Assembly: GCA_963822145.1 (NCBI GenBank) | Contig: CAWGGG010000001.1 | Location: forward strand, 868,001-932,000 | From: UBA5072 sp963822145 | GTDB lineage: Bacteria > Bacteroidota > Bacteroidia > Bacteroidales > UBA10428 | Direction of reading: 5' to 3' | DNA: 64,000 nucleotides | Shown: one piece after another, positions 34,704-43,207 of the stretch | How the letters are laid out: each line of letters opens with the position of its first letter | Numbering within the stretch: the first letter of the stretch is position 1 | Notes under the pieces: model-generated | The model's database searches: none | What the model was told of the DNA's origin: nothing | The model's input: only the letters and a program-made list of their open reading frames with translations | Program-made: the position numbers and the translations under genes

Positions 34704-34787
34704 TGTGCCAATGTGCCAATGTGCCAATGGGCAAATGGGCAAATGGGCAAATGCCCTTGTCCCTCGTCCCTTGTCCCTTGTCCCTTC
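34675..34787. repeat. Inverted heptamer arrays enclosing two octamer arrays
   Basis: GGGACAG/GGGACGA units (about 34675-34701) face CTTGTCCC/TCGTCCC units (about 34756-34787) and can pair into a long imperfect stem. The loop holds three TGTGCCAA units followed by three TGGGCAAA units (about 34702-34752). It lies between convergent genes and partly inside the 3' end of the upstream gene. Confidence 0.75.
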
Positions 34788-34788
34788 C

Positions 34789-36330
34789 CTACATTCTGAA
34801 AACCGGTACTTCTTCATCCTGCTGCTTGCTGCGCGGGGAGAAGATCTCGATCCATCCCGGGTTGTCCTCCCGTACCATCCATCCTTCTGTCCCGATATCC
34901 AGTTTATGCAGTTTGTTCAGGTCAGGTGAACCGCTGGTGGCATCCAGCAGTATCTGGGTTCCGTCAATTTCTGCAACGGCAATGACATGATTGAACTGAT
35001 CTTTTACAGGGAACATCTTTTCAGGCAAACCCCGGTCGGATGTTCTGATCAGCAGGGGAAAGGCTGTAATACCGGCCTGTCTCAAAAGATTCACCAGCAG
35101 CAGGTTTATATCGGCTGAGGAACCTTTCCGGCTGCGAATAAAGTCATTGAAATCCTGGCTGGCATAGAGTGAGAATTCTCCGTTCCAGGTAACTGTACTC
35201 CGGACAAAGTTGAAGACTGCCTCCAAACGATCGATCTCGATAGGGCTTTTACCGGTAATACTGTCCATCGACCTGGTACCACTGAAGCTTTTCCTGAGAT
35301 ACATGCCGAAGCGTTCGTTATCGAGCAGCTTGTCATTAAATTCCGACCAGGTTTTCATCCTGTACTGAACATAGCCCGACATGACTTTGTCATCATACAA
35401 AAGGGCATGTTCCCCCCTGGTCTCATAATCCTCGTGGGCTGTAATAACCAGCGGCTTGAAAATCCGGGGCAAATTGCCGGAAGATTCGAACAGGTTAAAT
35501 CTCACCTGCGGATAATAGGATGCTGCCGGCTGGCCATCAGGCAGCGCCGATAATCCGGGTAAATTTTTCATTACAATTTTTTTCCTTTTGTCGTTCAGCG
35601 CCCATACTTTATATTTGCCCTCGGTGGTTGAAAACAACAGGTAATTGTTTTGTATCATCTCCAGGCGTCTTCTTTTCTGCCAGGTATCATAAAGCCACTG
35701 CAATTTAGAGGCATACAGCAGCTCTTCATCCGGGGCAAGTTGCCTGTTGCTCTCAAAGGTAACCAGGTAAACAAAGGGTTCAGGAACCTCAAAACGTAAT
35801 TCACTCCACAGGGTAGGAATCTCGCGCTGAAAATACCAGGTATCCAGCTGCTCGAAATCAAGAGAAGCGACGGTATAACGGAATTCAATGATCACACCCG
35901 GCTTCACATTGGGGAAGGTGAATTTCTTTTTGCTCCACTGGTCATTGATCCGGATGTCCTCTATCTTTCCGGAGGGCACCTTATAGGCCGATATTCTTCC
36001 ATTTTCCATAACCAGGGTCTGTGCCTTCAGTTCTTCGATGTCATCGTGCCTGTTCCTGGTTCGGTAGGGAATTTCAACGGAAGCGTACCGCATACCCTCG
36101 GAATTCATAATTTTTATGCGGGTGTGCCGGGTATAGAAAGTGCGGTTCGTAATTTCAATATCACTGTAATCGCACAAAACAACAGCAGCAGCAGTTGAAT
36201 CGCTTCCTGGCGGTACAACCTGGAATTCAGCCCGGGAGATTTTCCCCCACCGGATGGGGATGGGTCCCAGACCGGCAATTGCGGGAAATGTTGAAACGAT
36301 CAACAACAGGGAAAAAACTATGGATTTCAT
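34789..36330 (-). CDS. Exported DUF3857/transglutaminase-like protein lacking the usual Cys
   Basis: 513 residues from the ATG at 36330, which begins a signal peptide (MKSIVFSLLLIVSTFPAIAG). A DUF3857 domain (TRHTRIKIMNSEGMRYASVEI) precedes a transglutaminase-like domain. The region that normally reads GDCKDKA here reads RKGSSADINLLLVNLLRQAG, so Ser replaces the nucleophilic Cys, while the downstream His (FNHVIAVAE) and Asp (LLDAT) remain. It is thus probably a non-catalytic binding protein. The longer frame to 36408 would place 26 residues before the signal peptide and is rejected. Confidence 0.8.
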   Translation of the reverse strand: MKSIVFSLLLIVSTFPAIAGLGPIPIRWGKISRAEFQVVPPGSDSTAAAVVLCDYSDIEITNRTFYTRHTRIKIMNSEGMRYASVEIPYRTRNRHDDIEELKAQTLVMENGRISAYKVPSGKIEDIRINDQWSKKKFTFPNVKPGVIIEFRYTVASLDFEQLDTWYFQREIPTLWSELRFEVPEPFVYLVTFESNRQLAPDEELLYASKLQWLYDTWQKRRRLEMIQNNYLLFSTTEGKYKVWALNDKRKKIVMKNLPGLSALPDGQPAASYYPQVRFNLFESSGNLPRIFKPLVITAHEDYETRGEHALLYDDKVMSGYVQYRMKTWSEFNDKLLDNERFGMYLRKSFSGTRSMDSITGKSPIEIDRLEAVFNFVRSTVTWNGEFSLYASQDFNDFIRSRKGSSADINLLLVNLLRQAGITAFPLLIRTSDRGLPEKMFPVKDQFNHVIAVAEIDGTQILLDATSGSPDLNKLHKLDIGTEGWMVREDNPGWIEIFSPRSKQQDEEVPVFRM

Positions 36331-36468
36331 GTGGGGAGGTTTTGGAGTTACCTGGGATATTGCAATATTTATGCCATAAAAACTTTCGCAAAGTTGATGC
36401 CTCCTCATGAAATGTAACCAGAAATCCCTACTTTTAAATCTTTCAACCCATTCACCAACGCTGGCATG

Positions 36469-37212
36469 ATGCTCAAGTCGTCATTACTCTTGTTTTCGCT
36501 GTTGTTCATTTGCATCCTGATCCGCCCGGGTTCCTGGTCCGACCAGCCGGATCAGACTGCTTATGGAGGAGAAGTACAGTTTAACAGTGCCATCGGCGAG
36601 GTATACAAATTACTGCGGGAACCTGCGCTGAACCCCGAAGCTTTCCGGATGGCCCTTTCGGGTTACCGGTCGCTTTGCGCAAAAGGACTTGTGAACAGGG
36701 ACAGCCTGATTACCATTATTGATTACTCCCTGCCTTCCTCAGAAGAGCGGTTCTTTGTAATCAACCTCCGTCAGAACAGTATAATTTTCAAGACATTGGT
36801 GGCGCACGGCCGTAATTCCGGTGAGCTTTACGCCACCAGGTTTTCTAACAGGGCGCAGTCGTATCAGAGTGCCATTGGCTTTTACATCACCGGGTCTCCT
36901 TATTTGGGCGGACAGGGATATTCCATGCTGCTAACCGGTGTGGATACCGGTTACAACGACCAGGCCCGGAGAAGATCCATCGTGATTCACGGGGCACGCT
37001 ATGCCACGCCCCAGTATGTCAGGCAATACGGCCGACTTGGCCGGAGCTTCGGCTGCCCGGCCCTTCCCCCTTATGTGAACAAAGAGATAATCGAATGCAT
37101 CAGTGACGGCTCGGTACTTTTCAGTTACTACCCCGACCCGGATTATATCCAGGGATCTGTTGTTCTGGGTGCAGCGGCTAAGCCCGGAAATGACCCGGAA
37201 TCGGCGCTTTAA
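36469..37212 (+). CDS. Murein L,D-transpeptidase catalytic-domain protein (YkuD_2 type)
   Basis: 247 residues with an N-terminal membrane/signal segment (LLLFSLLFICILI). The PF13645-type domain shows FFVINLRQNSIIFKTLVAHG, SIVIHGARYATPQYV and the catalytic-cysteine segment GRSFGCPALP. It is presumed to form or edit 3-3 peptidoglycan cross-links in the periplasm. An ATG at 36466 precedes the chosen one by one codon. It is convergent with another L,D-transpeptidase, sharing TTAA at the stops. Confidence 0.85.
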   Translation: MLKSSLLLFSLLFICILIRPGSWSDQPDQTAYGGEVQFNSAIGEVYKLLREPALNPEAFRMALSGYRSLCAKGLVNRDSLITIIDYSLPSSEERFFVINLRQNSIIFKTLVAHGRNSGELYATRFSNRAQSYQSAIGFYITGSPYLGGQGYSMLLTGVDTGYNDQARRRSIVIHGARYATPQYVRQYGRLGRSFGCPALPPYVNKEIIECISDGSVLFSYYPDPDYIQGSVVLGAAAKPGNDPESAL

Positions 37213-38936
37213 ATACCCATGTATTTCTGCAGCTGAAGCAGCTCCTTTGCATCGATCCCGTAAATATCTTTATAGAAATAGAGGTTACCGGTTCGGTCTC
37301 CTTCACAGGTTATATACCTGATTTGAATGGGGAGATCAGCAGCAATGCTGATTTCACGGTGCTGACCGTTACGGATGAGGGCTGCCATGTCGGTGTCATC
37401 TTTGTTTATCTCATGAATGATATAACCGGCAAGCCTCTCAGGGTCTTTAATCCGGATACAGCCATGTGAAAAGGCACGGATATCTTTGGCAAACAATGCC
37501 TTGCCTGGCGTATCGTGCAGGTAAATGGTGTGCGGATTGGGGAAAATGAATTTTACCTGACCCAGGGCATTATCCGAACCCCGGCTCTGGCGGAGGGTGT
37601 AGTTAAAGTTCTCTCCGGACAAAGCTTCCAGGTCAAGAGTACGTTCATTCACTGACCTGTACTGATCATCGAGGATCCGGTATCCGTTTCTCCTGAGATA
37701 GCCCGTATCTGCTTTGATCTTGGGCAGTATTTCATTCATGGTAATGCTTTTGGGAACAAACCATACCGGATTGGCGATTATGGTTTTCATCCGGGCAGTA
37801 AGCTGCGGTGTGGGGGAAGACGGGTGTCCGACTATCACGCGGAATGTGTCTATAAGACTGTTCTTGCTGTATATTCTCAGCTGGTAAGCCGGTATATTCA
37901 CATAGAGCAATGTGGAATCGCTGTCTTCCTGTTTCCTGAGCCTGTCCAGGTTCAATGCCAGTTTTCTGTATCTGAACAGCGTGCTCTGTCCAAGGGCTTC
38001 CACCGTGTTTTTACCAGGTTTACCGTCGGGCTCCAGTCCATGAAAATGCTGGAATTGCCTCAGTGCTTCTGTTACATCCTGATCATGGCTGTTTTTCTTA
38101 AGGTACCCCAGCGCTAAAAGTGCTTCCCTGACCTGTTTCTTAAACCTGCCGGAATCCTGCACGGGATATTGAATTACCGTTAAATCACCCGTGAGCGTAT
38201 GCCTCTGAACAAATGCTCCTGTGGCTTTCTGAAGCTGACGGTATTCTATGAATTGGGGCTGCGTGGACAAGATCTTTTCCCGGACCTGATCCTGACGGAC
38301 TCCCTGGTAAAGGACTGCCGGGAGGTCAGCGAACCTGTCCAGCAAAAACAGGGATGTATCCATGGCCCGGTATCCCGAACGGAGATTGACCATGAAACAC
38401 AAGGCTGCATCGGTTATCAGCAGTTCAAGTTCAGTTCCTAAAGCCAGCCGGTCACCTGTTAGTGTCTGATTAACCATGGTTCCCATGATATCGCGGATTG
38501 CCGAAAGATGATATTGCGCCGGTTCAAGTCCATAATACCGGGCCTGCTCAAGGAGTTCAAGAAGATCGCCTGCCCTGCGACTCAATCCATTTTCATGGGT
38601 CCAAACTGGTTTGTAATCACTGAGCCTGTAAAAAATGGCAATGCCCTCACCTGCCAGAATCCTGTCGCCCTGGATCATGGGCTGATCCACCCATTCACGA
38701 TCAGTAAAGTTTCTCCGGAGAGCCGCAGCTGCGGCCGGTGAGATGAACTCCGGCTTTACACCGGAGGAGCCTCCCCCGTTTTGTTCATAGCTGGTACTGA
38801 TCAGCAGGATGAGTGCCAGTATAAGCCCGGCAAGAAAGTACCTGAAAATACTTTTATAAAGATCGGGCAGGGATAAAGTTGTAACAGGGTGGGTAAGTTG
38901 GTTGGTAAGATTTCGATTAACGTGATTGCTTAACAT
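37209..38936 (-). CDS. YcbB/LdtD-like L,D-transpeptidase
   Basis: 575 residues. An N-terminal membrane anchor (YFLAGLILALILLIST) is followed by a scaffold domain, a peptidoglycan-binding helical domain (ALRQFQHFHGLEPDGKPGKNTVEALG), and a YkuD catalytic domain with IYLHDTPGKALFAKD and AFSHGCIRIKDPERLA, in which His and Cys of the active site are intact. It makes 3-3 cross-links in peptidoglycan. The two transpeptidases at 36-39 kb belong to different families and converge. Confidence 0.92.
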   Translation of the reverse strand: MLSNHVNRNLTNQLTHPVTTLSLPDLYKSIFRYFLAGLILALILLISTSYEQNGGGSSGVKPEFISPAAAAALRRNFTDREWVDQPMIQGDRILAGEGIAIFYRLSDYKPVWTHENGLSRRAGDLLELLEQARYYGLEPAQYHLSAIRDIMGTMVNQTLTGDRLALGTELELLITDAALCFMVNLRSGYRAMDTSLFLLDRFADLPAVLYQGVRQDQVREKILSTQPQFIEYRQLQKATGAFVQRHTLTGDLTVIQYPVQDSGRFKKQVREALLALGYLKKNSHDQDVTEALRQFQHFHGLEPDGKPGKNTVEALGQSTLFRYRKLALNLDRLRKQEDSDSTLLYVNIPAYQLRIYSKNSLIDTFRVIVGHPSSPTPQLTARMKTIIANPVWFVPKSITMNEILPKIKADTGYLRRNGYRILDDQYRSVNERTLDLEALSGENFNYTLRQSRGSDNALGQVKFIFPNPHTIYLHDTPGKALFAKDIRAFSHGCIRIKDPERLAGYIIHEINKDDTDMAALIRNGQHREISIAADLPIQIRYITCEGDRTGNLYFYKDIYGIDAKELLQLQKYMGI

Positions 38937-39066
38937 GATTCCTTTCGTTGGTTTCTGCTGTATATACGGCAGAAGCAGGGTGGAATCCGTATTATTTACA
39001 CCAACACAAAACGGGATTTGATGAAAGGAAGGAAAATGATGAGTTTATCGAAAAGGAGTATTTTCA

Positions 39067-39087
39067 GGCGGAGCTACAAACTCCGCC
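39067..39087. repeat. REP-like hairpin GGCGGAG...CTCCGCC
   Basis: Seven-base arms GGCGGAG (39067-39073) and CTCCGCC (39081-39087) surround ctacaaa, 13 bases past the stop of the minus-strand TapB-like gene. It may help end that transcript, but no T run follows. The remaining 38937-39066 gap holds only a weak CTGCTGTATATACGGCAG inverted repeat. Confidence 0.5.
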
Positions 39088-39100
39088 CAGCCTTATGCTT

Positions 39101-39790
39101 TCATTTCTTCAAAGCGGTCAGTACGTTGGAACCCATTAACTTTCCATCGGTGCTGTACGTTTCGCTTTTAACCATACCGACGCCTTGGGCATACCACTCG
39201 ACTGCTTTGGCCTTTACATTGACCATCATTTTGGTGGCAATATCATAGGAGATCTTGTAGCATTCGTAGGTGCCGGCGGGTGTGGTAAGACTTTCAACCG
39301 CCTCAACCTTTCTGTTGGTGATGCTGATGGTCATGTTCATGATGGTCATGCCGCCGCTGGAAAAAGACATTTTCATATCGCCGTTCTTGAGGTTGTCCCC
39401 GGCCTTCATCGACAGAGGCATTTCCAGGCTGCCCCCTTCGACAGTCATTTCCATGTCCTTGTAGGATTCCATGGACTGTTGGTTCATGAAATTTTTCATA
39501 TCGATATAATAGACCCCACCTTCACAACGTGCAGTGAGTTGCGCTGAGCCAAGACTCTTCCCTTTTGCATCGAAGCTTTCAGCGGTCACACTGATCTCGG
39601 TTGAACCGGCCGTCTTCTTGATATCGGTAATCTTCTGTATGCTCGAACCGGCTAGGCCACCTTTTTTATCATATTGCTTATATTCCAGTTGCGCATTGGC
39701 CATGTCGGGGTAATACAGGGGACAATCCTGAGCCAGGATTCCGGCATAAAGAATGCCGCAAAAGATGCAGCTAAACAATGTTTTTTTCAT
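39101..39790 (-). CDS. TapB-like/DUF3108-like exported protein
   Basis: 229 residues from the ATG at 39790, which starts a signal peptide (MKKTLFSCIFCGILYAGILAQ). The body is an antiparallel-beta protein with SSIQKITDIKKTAG, TTPAGTYECYKISYDIATKM and GVGMVKSETYSTDGKL, which match the TapB/DUF3108-like family of periplasmic proteins. The function is unknown. The frame extends upstream to 39880, but that would bury the signal peptide. Confidence 0.75.
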   Translation of the reverse strand: MKKTLFSCIFCGILYAGILAQDCPLYYPDMANAQLEYKQYDKKGGLAGSSIQKITDIKKTAGSTEISVTAESFDAKGKSLGSAQLTARCEGGVYYIDMKNFMNQQSMESYKDMEMTVEGGSLEMPLSMKAGDNLKNGDMKMSFSSGGMTIMNMTISITNRKVEAVESLTTPAGTYECYKISYDIATKMMVNVKAKAVEWYAQGVGMVKSETYSTDGKLMGSNVLTALKK

Positions 39791-39934
39791 AATGGGTTGT
39801 GATAAAGATTTTCTCAAAGCTAACGATTTTCTTTGATCCGGGCAGGGATGTTTTTCTGAATTTTGGACTGAAATTTGCACATGATATGTTATCTTTCAAA
39901 TGATTTTCATAACCCATGTTAAATCTTATGCACC

Positions 39935-41563
39935 ATGAAATACTATAGTATTACCGGCATCCTGGCCGTTCTGATGCTGAATGTTAATCTTTATGCCTCT
40001 GATCCCATGGAGGTTACATCACAGATCCGGGAAGTTACCATTTTCCTGAAAGGTGCCCAGGTAACCCGGCAGGCTAAAGTGACCCTGCCAAAAGGTGCCT
40101 CAGCGGTTGTTTTTCGGGAACTTCCCGTGAATATTGATCCCCAGAGTATCCAGGCCCGGGGGGAAGGAAATTTTGTAATCCTGTCGCTGCTGCACCAGGT
40201 CAATTACCTGGCCAGTTCCCGCAAGAGTGCCCAGGTAAAAACCCTCCAGGATTCCCTGAGATACTATGAAGAGCAGTATGCCTTTGTGAACAGCATGCAA
40301 TCGGTAATGAAATCCGAGGAAGACATGCTGATTGCCAACCGCAGTATTGGAGGCAGCGAAAAGGGCGTGCTGATGACCGAACTGAAAACAGCAGCTGATT
40401 TCTACAGGGCCAGGCTCACTGAAATCAAAAAGGAACAGATCAGGCTCACCCGTGAGTCCACCCGCCTCGCAGAAAGGATCGAGAAAATACGAACCCAGCT
40501 GGATGCACTCCAGGCCAACCTCAACAAGCCCACCTCGGAAGTTGTGGTAAACGTTTCGAGCGGTGAAAGCATCTCCGCCGGCCTTTGGATCACCTATACC
40601 GTGTATGACGCCGGGTGGGTTCCGGCTTACGATGTAAGGGCGAAGGATGTGCAGAATCCGGTTCAGCTGGTTTACAATGCCCGGGTATCTCAAAACACGG
40701 GAGAAGACTGGGAAAAGGCCACTGTTAAGTTGTCGACGGCCAATCCGCAGCAGCGCGGGGAAAAACCTGAACTGCAACCCTGGTATATTGATTTTGAACA
40801 GCCCATAGCGCTGCAGCAAACATCGAATGTGGTTCGTGCCGGCGTTTCCAAGAAGGCCGCTTATACTGCTCCTGTTGTAATGGAGGATGCTGCAATGCCC
40901 ATGGAGGCTTTGGAAGCTGTCACAACTGCCAGTTTTACCGAAATTAGCGAAGGACAGACCAACCTGGAATTCACCATTAAAATACCCTATGATATTCCCT
41001 CAGATAATAAGCAATATACCATCAACATACAGGATAATACACTGCCCGCCACCTTCGAATATTATTGTGTGCCTAAACTCGATCGCGAAGCTTTCCTGGT
41101 GGCTCACATTACAGGATGGGAGAATTATAACCTGCTTTCGGGTGAAATCAACCTGTTCTTTGAAGGCACTTATGTGGGAAAATCGTATCTCAATGTGCGC
41201 AATACAAATGATACCCTGGATTTATCACTCGGACGCGACAAGGGCATTGTTGTAACCCGTGTAAAATTGAAGGATTTCACCGAGCAAAAGACCATAGGTG
41301 CCAACAAACGGGAAACCCGAGCCTGGGAAATAACCATTCGCAACAATAAAAAACAAGCCCTGGATCTGAGGCTTGAAGACCAGCTGCCCGTTTCGATGAA
41401 CAAGGACATCGTGGTGGAGGCCATTGATTACGCTCAGGGCCGGTTTACACCTGAAAACGGACTAATTACCTGGAGATTCAGGATGGAACCCTCTGCTGAA
41501 AAGAAAATCCGCATGTCCTACGCTGTGAAGTATCCGAAAGACCAGCGGGTATATATCGACTGA
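39935..41563 (+). CDS. DUF4139 (MuiA-like) exported protein
   Basis: 542 residues with a signal peptide (MKYYSITGILAVLMLNVNLYA). The N-terminal DUF4140 segment (SQIREVTIFLKGAQVTRQAKV) and a central coiled coil (about residues 130-205) precede the DUF4139 beta domain (SAGLWITYTVYDAGWVPAYDV, VSQNTGEDWEKATVKLSTA, ETRAWEITIRNNKKQ). The family includes the mucoidy inhibitor MuiA; its biochemical role is unknown. It is convergent with the nitroreductase, 11 bases apart. Confidence 0.88.
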   Translation: MKYYSITGILAVLMLNVNLYASDPMEVTSQIREVTIFLKGAQVTRQAKVTLPKGASAVVFRELPVNIDPQSIQARGEGNFVILSLLHQVNYLASSRKSAQVKTLQDSLRYYEEQYAFVNSMQSVMKSEEDMLIANRSIGGSEKGVLMTELKTAADFYRARLTEIKKEQIRLTRESTRLAERIEKIRTQLDALQANLNKPTSEVVVNVSSGESISAGLWITYTVYDAGWVPAYDVRAKDVQNPVQLVYNARVSQNTGEDWEKATVKLSTANPQQRGEKPELQPWYIDFEQPIALQQTSNVVRAGVSKKAAYTAPVVMEDAAMPMEALEAVTTASFTEISEGQTNLEFTIKIPYDIPSDNKQYTINIQDNTLPATFEYYCVPKLDREAFLVAHITGWENYNLLSGEINLFFEGTYVGKSYLNVRNTNDTLDLSLGRDKGIVVTRVKLKDFTEQKTIGANKRETRAWEITIRNNKKQALDLRLEDQLPVSMNKDIVVEAIDYAQGRFTPENGLITWRFRMEPSAEKKIRMSYAVKYPKDQRVYID

Positions 41564-41574
41564 TAGCTGCTGCC

Positions 41575-42192
41575 CTATTCGATAATCTCCATCGAATCGG
41601 CCAGATTGGGTTTTTCCTTTGGTTTACTTTCACTACGGGGTTTACCGATAACCACAAAGGCCAGCATTTTTTCGGGAGCCGCGATGTGCAGCATCTCTTC
41701 AATTTCCTTACGGGCAAACATGGGACCGCTCAGCCAGCAAGCTCCGTATCCCAAATCAACCGCGGCCAGCAGGATATTTTGTATGCTGGCCCCTGCACTC
41801 TGGATGTCGGGATAATTCCGGATGATGTTGATTTCATCATGGGAAAGCGCTACCCCGCTTTCCAGAACCGTTTCATAAGGCTTGGTCACCAGAACAAGCA
41901 CTACCGGCGCATCCTTAAAAAATGTGGAGAACCAGGTAACCTGATTCTTAACATTCTTGGCCGCAATGGATTTTGAAGAAGGAAGATTGTCAATTTTCTC
42001 CGTGACGATTTCCGCCATCTTGCTGAGAAGATCCCTGTTCAGGATGGCAATGTACCTCCAGGGCTGAAAGTTATTGACACTGGGTGCCAGGCCTGCCAGC
42101 CGCACGATTTCGCGAACGTCGCTCATGCTGATTTTCTCATCCCTGAAAACCCTGACACTGGTACGTGCTTCTATAGCAGCTCTAAGTTCCAT
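41575..42192 (-). CDS. Nitroreductase-family protein
   Basis: 205 residues from the ATG at 42192. A FMN-dependent NAD(P)H oxidoreductase fold with the N-terminal AAIEARTSVRVFRDEKI, LAGLAPSVNNFQPWRYIAI, and LLAAVDLGYGACWLSGPMF. It reduces nitro or quinone-type compounds in the cytosol; the natural substrate cannot be read from sequence. It is a lone gene divergent from the CheR-led signalling block. Confidence 0.9.
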   Translation of the reverse strand: MELRAAIEARTSVRVFRDEKISMSDVREIVRLAGLAPSVNNFQPWRYIAILNRDLLSKMAEIVTEKIDNLPSSKSIAAKNVKNQVTWFSTFFKDAPVVLVLVTKPYETVLESGVALSHDEINIIRNYPDIQSAGASIQNILLAAVDLGYGACWLSGPMFARKEIEEMLHIAAPEKMLAFVVIGKPRSESKPKEKPNLADSMEIIE

Positions 42193-42304
42193 GACCCTGT
42201 ATATTTTCAACTAAAGTAAAATATTTTTCCCTAAAAATGAAACCCCCCGCATGAAATATTGGTAGACAAGTATGCACTTAGCCGGAAAAATCGGATGTGT
42301 TAAT

Positions 42305-43144
42305 ATGACGGTAACGGATCAGGATTATCAGCTCTTTGTATTTGCCTTGAAGAATTCTTCGCGGTATGACTTTAGCCAGTACTCTGAAAAGTCATTGAAA
42401 AGAAGAATATTAAAAGTCCTTACGGATCATTCCTTGACCATCACTTCGCTGATTTCACGCATTAAAAATGACCCGGATTTTGTTGAAAGCATTGTCAAGG
42501 AAATCACTGTTAATACAACTGAACTCTTCCGTGATCCACAGGTATGGCAAACCATCCGGTTTAACATCCTGCCCCGGTATAAGAACAATTCGGTGATTAA
42601 TATATGGCATGCAGGATGTTCCACAGGACAGGAGGTATATTCCATGCTGATGCTTCTCAATGAGCTTGATATGTTGGATAAGGCCAAGGTCTATGCCACG
42701 GATATCAATACAGATGTAATGGATCAGGCCAGGCAGGGTGAATACAAGTACCGTTTCAACCTGTCGTACCTGGATAATTTTGACAAGGTCGTTAAGGAGA
42801 ATCCATACAATTATGAAGAATATAATGATGTGCCGTATGAAAAGTACTTTATGATCGACAAAGCCAGCGACACCATCCGGATGCTCCCGTTCCTGAGGGA
42901 AAAACCCGTGTTTAAGAAGCATGATCTGGTTACGGAAAACAACACCCTGTATGTGAAGTTTGATCTCATCCTTTGCCGGAATGTCATCATTTATTTCAAC
43001 TACAATTTGCAGTGCCGGGTATTTGATCTGTATCACCAGAATTTATATGATTCCGGATGTCTGATCATGGGAATGCATGAAACCATCCTGGGTCCACCGG
43101 CCTCGAAATACCAAAAAAAGGGACATGCTTACTTTAAGATCTGA
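42305..43144 (+). CDS. CheR-type protein-glutamate methyltransferase
   Basis: 279 residues from the ATG at 42305 (MTVTDQDYQLFVFAL). The N-terminal helical domain (SRYDFSQYSEKSLKRRILKVL) and the SAM-binding domain are complete: ELFRDPQVWQTIRFNILPRY, WHAGCSTGQEVYSMLML, VYATDINTDVMDQARQGEY and FDLILCRNVIIYFNYNLQ. It methylates glutamates on sensor coiled coils. It is the first gene of a co-directional block to 54.3 kb that has a CheB and a second CheR-like gene but no CheA, CheW or MCP. Confidence 0.9.
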   Translation: MTVTDQDYQLFVFALKNSSRYDFSQYSEKSLKRRILKVLTDHSLTITSLISRIKNDPDFVESIVKEITVNTTELFRDPQVWQTIRFNILPRYKNNSVINIWHAGCSTGQEVYSMLMLLNELDMLDKAKVYATDINTDVMDQARQGEYKYRFNLSYLDNFDKVVKENPYNYEEYNDVPYEKYFMIDKASDTIRMLPFLREKPVFKKHDLVTENNTLYVKFDLILCRNVIIYFNYNLQCRVFDLYHQNLYDSGCLIMGMHETILGPPASKYQKKGHAYFKI

Positions 43145-43207
43145 CAGTGTTACAATATATTTTAATAATTTGAAAATTAATAGATTATTTCCTCAAAACC
43201 GGCGAAG

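Noticed and set aside
34703..34990. Cys/Met/Asn-rich open frame across the octamer array
   Set aside because: It is a translation of simple repeats and lies antisense to the DUF3857 gene's 3' end.
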